Source: Gammaproteobacteria bacterium (GTDB taxonomy: Bacteria > Pseudomonadota > Gammaproteobacteria > Steroidobacterales > Steroidobacteraceae). From it: a DNA stretch of 6,829 bases. Each line of letters opens with the position of its first letter. Within the stretch, counting starts at the first letter, position 1. The translations under genes were made by a program, and so were the position numbers. The stretch spans positions 1 to 6,829 of the forward strand of contig JASHSR010000422.1 in NCBI GenBank assembly GCA_030038645.1. The letters run 5' to 3'. This document shows positions 1-5,330 of this stretch, piece after piece. The notes beneath the pieces were generated by a model. It did not search any database. It worked only from the letters and a program-made list of their open reading frames with translations, and was not told the DNA's origin.

Positions 1-88
1 TAGGCAGCCCGCCGTGAAGTAGATTTCGATCCACCGTCGGCGGCTCGTCGCCGCGGCTCGGGCCTGGGCTCGCTCCGCCGCAGCGGAG

Positions 89-478
89 ATGCATTCGGGA
101 TTCATGGAGCTGCGGAGCTGCTGCTCCTTGAGCTGCGGGATTCGCGCACGGCTGAAGGATTTCCCGCCGGCGCTCGAGCGAGAGGCTGCCCGGCTCGGCG
201 CAGCGTGGAATGACGGGCTCCGGCGATTTGGCGGTCCATTCCTCGCCGGACGCGCGTTCACCGTCGTCGATGCCTTCTACGCTCCGGTGGCGTTCCGGAT
301 CCAGACGTATGGACTCTCGCTGGACTCAACCAGCATGTCCTACGTCGAACGGCTGCTGAATCTGCCGGGGATGCGCGAGTGGTACGCGAGCGGCCTCGCG
401 GAAACGTGGCGCGACGCGCCGCACGAGGCGGAGATCGAGCAGATGGCGACGATCACGCAGGATCTGCAGGCGAAGTAG
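89..478 (+). pseudogene. Glutathione S-transferase C-terminal domain, N-terminally truncated remnant
   Basis: The 129-residue frame matches the all-helical C-terminal domain of GST-family proteins. Visible signs are MHSGFMELRS at the start, then WNDGLRRFGGPFLAG, AFTVVDAFYAPVAFR (the conserved helix with the N-cap Asp) and a closing PGMREWYASGLAETWRDAPHE. Family members are usually 200-230 aa, with an N-terminal thioredoxin fold that binds glutathione; none is encoded here. GST-like sequence (AAARAWARSAAAEM) extends upstream of the ATG in the same frame to about position 47, but stops occur at 1-3, 15-17 and 20-22 in the three forward frames, so no frame can bring in an intact N-terminal domain. 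ATG 89 therefore lies inside the old domain and is probably not an original start. It is convergent with the receptor gene, with only 22 bp between the stops. Family assignment is firm; calling it dead is inference, since a domain-only protein could still be made. Confidence 0.72.
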
Positions 479-500
479 GGGCATGCCCTCCACTCGCTCA

Positions 501-3473
501 TCAAAAATTGAACTGGACGCCGACTTTGAACGCGCGGCCGACGGCGCCCGCCTGAGCATACGTGGGATTGTAGTTGAGCCCCGAGCCGTTGACTCCGCCC
601 GCGTAGTCCGCTGGATCCAGGGGTGGTTTGGCGTTCAGGAGATTGGCGACGTACGCGTAAACCGTCAGATGTGAGCTTAGCGCATAGCGGCCGGTCAGAT
701 CGAGGTCCCAGAAGTCGCCGACGTCGCACCCACTCGGGAAAGGTGCGCCGGTAGGGGACGTATAGAGACAGACCGACGGATCGCCGGTCACGTCGACACC
801 CGTTTCGTTGATCCCGCTGACATAGTAGGCCGTCGCGGTGACGGTAAAGCGGCCGTAGGTGAAGGTGTTCGCCCAGTCCGCGCGATACTTCGGGGTTCCC
901 GCGCCGGATGAAAGTCCGTAGGGCGCTTGAGTCCCGACGTATTCATAGATCACGCCGTCGTTGTTGTACTCGAAGCGGAAGATATCGGTGAAGTTGAGCT
1001 CGCTCGTCCACCTCACGTCGAGCGGCAGGACGAGCTTGGCCTGCAGGTCGACATCCAGGCCGTCCGTCATCTCGGAATTGGTATTGACGTAGGTCTCGTT
1101 GATCACGAGGGGGCGGGGCAACGCATTGGGCGCCTCGGGGTCGGGAGCATCGGCGATGATCGACACGCCGGCCGGAAGGGGCAGGCCGGCGTAGTAGTCA
1201 TCGAGGATCGCTCCCTGGTTCGGCCCGCCGATCACGTCCCTCTTGTGGATGTTGTAGTAATCGGCCGAGAGATTCAGGTGCTCGTCGGGCTCGAGAATGA
1301 ATCCCAGGGTGAAGCTGTCGGACCGCTCCGGCTTGATCTGCGGGTTGCCGTTCGTCGAGCCGTTGAGGTTGTAGGGCTGCGTAACGTACGCGTCGTCGTT
1401 GTGGGCTGCTATGAACGAGGCCGGAGCCGACGCCGCGGGGATGTAGGGGATGTAGCCGATCACGCTGCTGTCGCCCGACTCGGAGAAGCTCGGCGCACGA
1501 AAGCCCTGAGAATACGTGCCGCGCAGCGCGATCTGCTGGACGGGCGTGAACTTGATCCCGACCTTGGGCGAGAACGCGCCGCCCACATCGGAGTAGTGGT
1601 CGTATCGGCCGGAGACGTTGGCCACCAGGGATTCGAGGACGGGCGCCTCCAGCTCGCCGAAAATGCCGGTCACGACGCGGTGGCCGAAGGTGAATGCCGG
1701 CTGGATCGTCCCATCGGAGGCCGCCACCTCGTCGTTGGTGTTGATGTTGGGATTGTGGACGGCCTCGTAGCGGACCTGGCTGCCGATGGCGAGGGAGAGC
1801 GGTCCGCCCGGCAGATCGAGCAGGCGCCGGGTGGCGTTGGCGTCGAGGGAGTCGAGGTCGCTGGTCGAGGTCTTGTTGAGCTCGGGTGCCAGCGCCTCAC
1901 GTACGGCTGCGGAGTTCGAGGCGGGGTCGATGAAGCTGTAAGCTCCGCTCTCGACATCCTCGATCAATTGCGGCTCGTAGATGAACCCGATCCCCTCGGT
2001 GTCGAGGGATGCGCGGTTCAAGTCGATGGAGGCCTGGTAATCCCAGCCCGATCCGCTGCCGTCGATTCCGCCGACGGCCCTGTAGAGGTGATTGTCCAGC
2101 TGGATCTGCTGCGGAATGTCTCCGAATGCGTAGTTGATCAGGGCGGCCTCGCCCAGCGAGGCGAAGGGATCGTTCGGATTGAGCTGACCGTCGCTCAGGA
2201 CCGCGGGCAGGGCTATGGTGTTGGTGTTGATCGGCGTGCTGCTCTCGATCTGAGCCGGCGCCTCGTCCTCGATGGTCCGGTTTTGATAGTAGCTCGCGGT
2301 GAAGAACGCCTGCAGAGCCGGATTCAGCTGGGCCGTGAAGCGGCCCAAGATCCCCCCGCGGTCCTCCGCCGGCTGGATGTCCGTGAGCTTGAGGAAGTCC
2401 TGTGCGCAGTAGACGTTGCCGCTCGCGTCGACGGACTGCTGAGTGCCCGCTCCGCACGGCCGCAGCGGCTGGGTCGGGCCGATCGCGGAGCCCGACAGAA
2501 CGTTTCCGTCGGTCAGCACCGCAGGCGCCACGGATCCATAGACGGAGCCGTTGAACAGGCTCGGCTGGCCGCCGATGTTGTTCAGGCCGCCGATCGACGC
2601 CAGATCGTCCGTATTGAACGGAAAGCCCCGCTGTGCGTCGCTGATGCGGCCGTCGCCCTGGTATTCGGCGTCGATATACGCGTTGTAGCCGTCGGTCTGC
2701 AGGTTGCCGCGGCCGGCGGTCAGCGTATAGCGCTGACTGAAGCCGCCGCCCTCCTGCGTGTCGCCGAGCTCGGCGTTTCCCTCCACTCCTTGGAAGGTTT
2801 TCTTCGTGATGATATTCACCACGCCACCGATGGCGTCCGCGCCGTAGATGGACGAAGCCCCGTCTTTCAGCACCTCGACCTGCTGCACGGCGCTGAACGG
2901 AATCGTGTTGAGGTCGACGAAGCCGCGGGTGCCGTCGTCGGGCAGCGGATAATCGGCGGTACGTAGGCCGTCGATCAAGACCAGGGTCGAGTTCACGGTC
3001 AGTCCGCGCAACGCGACGGCGGACGAGCCCGCCGCAAAGCCGTTGCTGAACGCGGTCGGGATGGTGCCGCTGTTGTCGGCGGATATGGACCGCAACGCGT
3101 CCGAAATGGTGGTGAGACCGGAATTCTCGAGATCCTCGCTCGTCAGGATCGTGACCGGGGACGCCGTTTCCGAGCTGGTGCGGCGGATCAGGCTCCCGGT
3201 GACGACGACCTCCTGCAAGGCCGTGTCGCTCGACGAGGGTGGCGGCGCGGGTCCTTCGGAGGCGGCTTGCTGCGGAGCGGATTGAGCGAAGCAGTCGCGG
3301 CTCGATGCCGTCGCAGCGAGCGCGAGGAGCGCGATCACCGGTACCAGGAGGCGCTCGCACGGCCTCGATGCTCGAGGAGGGCGCCTTCGGGCGGCGCCGT
3401 CGCGCGGCGTAGTGCGTGCGTCGAGATCGGCATGCGATGGCTGGAACCTGTCGGCATTCTGATTATTGATCAC
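501..3473 (-). CDS. TonB-dependent outer-membrane receptor
   Basis: A 990-aa outer-membrane beta-barrel receptor that would import a scarce ligand (siderophore, vitamin, glycan or peptide; not determinable here) using TonB energy. The chosen GTG at 3473 follows a GGGGGAAG ribosome site by 3 nt. Residues 1-41 form an unusually long Arg-rich n-region, 42-56 (LLVPVIALLALAATA) a hydrophobic core, and cleavage after CFA (61-63) is likely. A Pro/Ser-rich linker leads to a TonB-box-like EVVVTG (88-93). The plug domain spans about 99-225, with VALRGL, LVLIDGLR, VEVLKDGASSIYGADAIGGVVNIITKK. The rest alternates beta strands and loops, with Cys pairs near 'PCGAGTQ...VYCAQ' and 'VCLYT...SGCDVG' that may form loop disulfides. 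It ends in QFNF, the terminal-Phe signal for BAM assembly. The open frame runs on to 3821, but that extension is Arg/Ser-rich and lies antisense to the SIR2 fragment, so I reject it. A long + frame at 927-2966 is its shadow. Confidence 0.93.
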   Translation of the reverse strand: MINNQNADRFQPSHADLDARTTPRDGAARRRPPRASRPCERLLVPVIALLALAATASSRDCFAQSAPQQAASEGPAPPPSSSDTALQEVVVTGSLIRRTSSETASPVTILTSEDLENSGLTTISDALRSISADNSGTIPTAFSNGFAAGSSAVALRGLTVNSTLVLIDGLRTADYPLPDDGTRGFVDLNTIPFSAVQQVEVLKDGASSIYGADAIGGVVNIITKKTFQGVEGNAELGDTQEGGGFSQRYTLTAGRGNLQTDGYNAYIDAEYQGDGRISDAQRGFPFNTDDLASIGGLNNIGGQPSLFNGSVYGSVAPAVLTDGNVLSGSAIGPTQPLRPCGAGTQQSVDASGNVYCAQDFLKLTDIQPAEDRGGILGRFTAQLNPALQAFFTASYYQNRTIEDEAPAQIESSTPINTNTIALPAVLSDGQLNPNDPFASLGEAALINYAFGDIPQQIQLDNHLYRAVGGIDGSGSGWDYQASIDLNRASLDTEGIGFIYEPQLIEDVESGAYSFIDPASNSAAVREALAPELNKTSTSDLDSLDANATRRLLDLPGGPLSLAIGSQVRYEAVHNPNINTNDEVAASDGTIQPAFTFGHRVVTGIFGELEAPVLESLVANVSGRYDHYSDVGGAFSPKVGIKFTPVQQIALRGTYSQGFRAPSFSESGDSSVIGYIPYIPAASAPASFIAAHNDDAYVTQPYNLNGSTNGNPQIKPERSDSFTLGFILEPDEHLNLSADYYNIHKRDVIGGPNQGAILDDYYAGLPLPAGVSIIADAPDPEAPNALPRPLVINETYVNTNSEMTDGLDVDLQAKLVLPLDVRWTSELNFTDIFRFEYNNDGVIYEYVGTQAPYGLSSGAGTPKYRADWANTFTYGRFTVTATAYYVSGINETGVDVTGDPSVCLYTSPTGAPFPSGCDVGDFWDLDLTGRYALSSHLTVYAYVANLLNAKPPLDPADYAGGVNGSGLNYNPTYAQAGAVGRAFKVGVQFNF

Positions 3474-3476
3474 GGA

Positions 3477-3484
3477 CTTCCCCC
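3477..3484 (-). promoter_or_regulatory. Ribosome binding site of the TonB receptor
   Basis: On the minus strand, GGGGGAAG lies 3 nt before the GTG at 3473, with about 6 nt from the G run to the start. This G-rich site decides the start. No other in-frame ATG, GTG or TTG lies between it and the signal-peptide core with a comparable site. Confidence 0.6.
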
Positions 3485-3491
3485 GTTCGCA

Positions 3492-3577
3492 GGCGCGTAA
3501 ACACGCGCCAGAAAACCAGAAACGCCGCAGGGCGTCTAATGAGAAAGTCTCATGAGAATGTGAGGATCGCTCATTAG
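3492..3577 (-). promoter_or_regulatory. Cluster of inverted repeats upstream of the receptor (putative operator/leader)
   Basis: The 5' region of the receptor is densely symmetric. Repeat 1: GGCGCGT (3492-3498) / ACGCGCC (3503-3509), a perfect 7-bp stem with a 4-nt loop directly beside the RBS. Repeat 2: ACGCC (3522-3526) / GGCGT (3531-3535). Repeat 3: CTAATGAG (3536-3543) / CTCATTAG (3570-3577), a perfect 8-bp arm pair 26 nt apart. Between these arms is the 10-bp palindrome TCTCATGAGA (3548-3557), and ATGAGA (3539-3544) also pairs with TCTCAT (3548-3553). The motif ATGAG/CTCAT thus appears four times. A repressor or activator operator for the receptor, plus a leader hairpin able to mask the RBS, would fit; I could not place a convincing -35/-10 pair. 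The symmetry is directly seen; the function is inferred. Confidence 0.5.
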
Positions 3578-3660
3578 CCGCCGCTAAAATTCGCCGAAGG
3601 CGGCGTACGCTGTCCCGGGTTCGATCTGCGAGCGGCACTCGTGTTGAAGCTTCGTCGCCG

Positions 3661-4122
3661 TTCGCACATGAGGATGCGTGGGAGGATCTGCTGTCCTTCA
3701 TCGAGGAGCGGCGGGTCATTCCGATCGTTGGGCCGGAGCTGCTGCGGGTCACGACGGACCGCGGGCTGCGGCAGTTGTACGACTGGATCGCCGAGACGCT
3801 CGCAACACGCCTGAACGTCAACCGCTCCGATCTCCCGGAGCGCTACACCCTGAACGATGTGGTGTGCCTGTTCCTCGCCGGCCGGGGTCGGAGGGAAGAG
3901 GCCTACGTGCGATTGCGCTCGGTGCTCAAGGATGCCCCCTTCGAGCCGCCGCCGGCCTTGAGGCAGCTGGCCGCGATCACCGACTTCGATCTGTTCGTTA
4001 CCACGACCTTCGACTCGCTGCTGGAGGGCGCGATCAATCTCGAGCGCTTTGGCGGAGCCGCCTCGGCCGACGTGCTTGCCTATGCGCCGAACCGGGTGGT
4101 GGACCTGCCCACGGAGCGCGAG
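3661..4122 (+). pseudogene. SIR2-like domain protein fragment (defence-type), truncated at both ends
   Basis: About 154 residues in one frame (AHEDAWEDLLSFIEERRVIPIVGPELL ... TLNDVVCLFLAG ... FDLFVTTTFDSLLEGAINL ... VLAYAPNRVVDLPTERE) resemble the N-terminal SIR2-like domain of multidomain bacterial proteins, some of them antiphage NADases that are much longer and carry TIR or other C-terminal domains. The frame is open from 3556, but has no ATG, GTG or TTG before a TTG at 3775, which lies inside the domain, so the natural start is lost or frameshifted; GTG 3641 is one frame off. Recognisable sequence ends at about 4122, where antisense relaxase sequence begins; the frame then reads nonsense to a stop at 4207-4209. 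Two sirtuin signatures are atypical: VGPEL stands where GAGxS is usual, and TTTFD where TTNFD is usual (Thr codon 4006-4008). These may be features of this subfamily rather than damage. I do not see its partner domains, so the effector type is unknown. Confidence 0.62.
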
Positions 4123-4124
4123 CA

Positions 4125-4687
4125 GCCCCGCATCGCACCCATGACTTCGTTGAACTGCTCGATCTCGTCGCTGTGCCGGTGCGCAAACTTCGCCATGTGC
4201 GCCGCCTGAAGGTCGATTGCTGATGCGTGATCGCATCCAGTGCGATGGACGGATCGGCGATGATGCGTGCGCCGTTGTCGCGTACGATCTCGCGGTGCAT
4301 TTCCGCGCGGTCGGCGACCTCTAACCCTTCGCCCTCGATCCGTTGCGCGGTCGCGCCGATCTCGCTTTGCGGCTCCAGCGCGATGCCCTGCGCCTGCGTC
4401 ATCTCGCGCGGAATGGCGAACTCGACCTCCCGGGCAAGCTGGGTGTCCTTTCTGATCTCGAACGCTTCGATATCATTCCACAGCCGTTCGCGGTCGCTCT
4501 ATGCCTCGGGCGCGTTCTCCGGCAGCAGCACCTCGGAATGGACGACACCGCGCGTGGCGGTGAAGTCCTGATCGCGGTCCAGCCGCTCGTCGCGCAGACG
4601 CGAGGCCGAACGCTAGGCGGCGGACGCCACCGCGCTCTGGCCTGACTTGCGGCCAATGACTTTGACGTGGAGATGATAGATCGCCAT
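4125..4687 (-). pseudogene. MobA/MobL family (MOBQ) relaxase, multiply disrupted
   Basis: From ATG 4687 the minus strand reads MAIYHLHVKVIGRKSGQSAV, the typical start of MobA/MobL relaxases, which nick oriT and pilot the transferred strand. Then: (a) TAG at 4615-4613 is codon 25, in SAA*RS, where the family has the catalytic Tyr (SAAYRS). (b) TAG at 4501-4499 is codon 63, in PEA*SDRERLWND, where Trp is usual. (c) EFAIPREMTQAQGIAL (to codon 104, about 4376) runs straight into EPQSEIGATAQRI, so the expected segment carrying the metal-binding His motif (PHAHV type) is missing. (d) After HQQSTF (4210-4208) the frame shifts by one base; AAHMAKFAHRHSDEIEQFNEVM continues in the next frame. (e) Homology ends at about 4125 (MGAMRG), with the rest of the relaxase and any helicase domain gone. 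Homology-based reading restores one gene, so the identity is secure and the protein is certainly non-functional. The oriT lies 30 bp upstream of the ATG. Confidence 0.88.
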
Positions 4688-4716
4688 CGCGATCAAGCAT
4701 TGGCACGCTCACGCGC

Positions 4717-4763
4717 ACGTCGGAACGACGTATAAGCGCGCCCTCCCTCGAGAAAATCTCGGG
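4717..4763 (+). other. oriT: oriT, MOBQ type (nic region with flanking hairpins)
   Basis: A perfect inverted repeat ACGTCG-GAA-CGACGT (4717-4731) is followed directly by TAAGCGCGCCCTCCC (4733-4747). From memory, the RSF1010/R1162 nic region reads TAAGTGCGCCCTCCC, one difference in 15, and Ti-type oriTs have CGACGTATAATTGCGCCCTT after a similar repeat; the run CGACGTATAA matches here too. By analogy nic would fall between G4740 and C4741 on the + strand. A second hairpin, CGAGA-AAA-TCTCG (4749-4761), follows on the 3' side, as RSF1010 has CCCTAC-AAA-GTAGGG. The location 30 bp upstream of the relaxase start is the usual place. Unlike the relaxase, no damage is evident. Function in transfer is inferred. 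Confidence 0.75.
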
Positions 4764-4869
4764 ATGGACCGGGCCGTGCCAGACCGTCCCGGCAACATAG
4801 AGGCGTTCGGCCATGCGCTCAACTACCGTCGCTGCATCGACAACTCCCAAGAACGATGGAGACGACGAT

Positions 4870-4965
4870 GCGATGGCGGGCGGCGCGGAGACCCCACATA
4901 TCGCAGCGTCGCCCGCCATCGCGCGGCTTGCCGCGCAAATACGGCTTATGCAGCGGCTAGCCGTA
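4870..4965. repeat. Three consecutive inverted repeats beside the oriT
   Basis: First, a perfect 13-bp repeat GCGATGGCGGGCG (4870-4882) / CGCCCGCCATCGC (4910-4922) with a 27-nt loop. Second, a hairpin GCGCGG-CTTG-CCGCGC (4921-4936) that overlaps the first arm by 2 nt. Third, TACGGCT (4940-4946) / AGCCGTA (4959-4965) with a 12-nt loop. They lie between oriT and the res-like region, with no believable gene across them. Possible roles are accessory-protein sites of the oriT, a single-strand origin, a transcript terminator without a U tract, or an operator. I cannot choose among these. Confidence 0.55.
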
Positions 4966-5017
4966 ATCCACGCAATTCCTGATGCTTGCTATGTGACAGC
5001 CTTTGGTCGCAAAACTG

Positions 5018-5133
5018 CGTTGCCGCTTTCGGGAGTCTTGTGACAAAAGCCATTGGATGTGAAAATGGTCAACCCTGTCGTTATCGTGCCGTATGATCCG
5101 ACTTGGCCTGTCACAAGAAACGCTTTGCCGACA
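5018..5133. other. res: Putative serine-resolvase res site (three sub-sites)
   Basis: Three segments bounded by TGTC-type arms lie in the order and spacing of Tn3-family res sites. Sub-site I is 5018-5045 (28 bp; core TTTCGGGAGT, right arm CTTGTGACA, left arm weak). Sub-site II is about 5076-5103 (TGTCG...CGACT, 28 bp, or 34 bp if extended to 5070). Five bp later comes sub-site III, 5109-5133 (25 bp, TGTCACAAG...TTGCCGACA, with perfect outer CCTGTC/GACAGG). The inverted arms of I and III are identical (TGTCACAAG). Tn3/gamma-delta res is known to be 28-34-25 bp with about 22 and 5 bp spacers and TGTC-starting half-sites. No resolvase gene is in the window, so the enzyme is unidentified and the assignment is inference from spacing and arms. 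A weak 99-aa minus frame across it (4989-5288) is not a credible gene. Confidence 0.5.
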
Positions 5134-5199
5134 GGTTCGTCTCTGATCGAGAAGGCTACACAGATGCCAAATCGACTTTCATAGTAGAGGCTCTGTCCA

Positions 5200-5262
5200 C
5201 TTTGTCGCGTAAGTCCTGGGAGCCTGCCATGTGTCGCAGGTTTCGGGAGTTTCGCGACAAAG
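5200..5262. repeat. Second crossover-like site with 10-bp inverted repeats
   Basis: A 28-bp segment at 5232-5259 has perfect outer arms TGTCGC (5232-5237) and GCGACA (5254-5259) around the core TTTCGGGAGT (5241-5250). It matches sub-site I at 5018-5045 at about 21 of 28 positions, including the whole 10-bp core, in the same orientation and 214 bp away. A longer perfect repeat, CTTTGTCGCG (5200-5209) / CGCGACAAAG (5253-5262), frames it, and further TGTC arms begin at 5194 and 5203. It looks like the crossover part of a second res copy, or the other boundary of a recombinase-defined segment. Confidence 0.5.
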
Positions 5263-5318
5263 ACGTTTCGGCTTCCGTCCATTAGCAACCATGGCGGTGG
5301 GCGTTAGATTGTCCGGTG

Positions 5319-5324
5319 AAGGAG
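5319..5324 (+). promoter_or_regulatory. Ribosome binding site of the VOC gene
   Basis: AAGGAG lies 6 nt before the GTG at 5331. This favours that start over the in-frame GTG at 5316, which overlaps the RBS region and has no purine-rich site of its own. Confidence 0.65.
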
Positions 5325-5330
5325 ATTAGG

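Noticed and set aside
477..489. Palindrome GGGCATGCCC between the convergent GST and receptor stops, as a bidirectional terminator
   Set aside because: It has a 4-bp stem with a 2-nt loop and no U tract on either side. Too weak to call.
927..2966. A 679-residue open frame on the + strand
   Set aside because: It lies wholly antisense to the receptor, has a Val/Arg/Gly/Asp-skewed composition with no domain, and is the expected open antisense frame in GC-rich DNA.
3610..3640. GGGTTCGATC resembling a tRNA T-loop, possibly an att-site tRNA fragment
   Set aside because: The flanking bases do not pair as a T-stem (CCCGG against CTGCG), and no acceptor stem or CCA follows.
3474..3821. N-terminal extension of the receptor frame to 3821
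   Set aside because: It would add 116 Arg/Ser-rich residues before the signal peptide and run antisense to the SIR2-like coding sequence; a good RBS and GTG exist at 3473.
4499..4615. Amber-codon recoding in the relaxase, since both in-frame stops are TAG (at Tyr and Trp positions)
   Set aside because: The same gene also has a large internal deletion, a frameshift and a missing 3' end, and other genes here show no sign of recoding. Simple decay explains it.
4473..4919. A 148-residue minus-strand frame across oriT
   Set aside because: It overlaps the relaxase in another frame and runs through the oriT hairpins. I recognise no family in it.
4813..5043. A 76-residue + frame that could be a mobC/traC-like gene divergent from the relaxase
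   Set aside because: The position would suit an accessory mobilization gene, but no TraC/MobC-like helix or ribbon-helix-helix pattern is visible, and it runs into the res-like site.
4989..5288. A 99-residue minus frame (MLMDGSRNVFVAKLPKPATHG...)
   Set aside because: It spans both res-like repeats, which create its internal similarity; no RBS or domain is recognisable.
5282..5309. TTAGCA and TTAGAT, 16 bp apart, as a promoter for the VOC gene
   Set aside because: Both boxes match the consensus poorly; such pairs are expected by chance.
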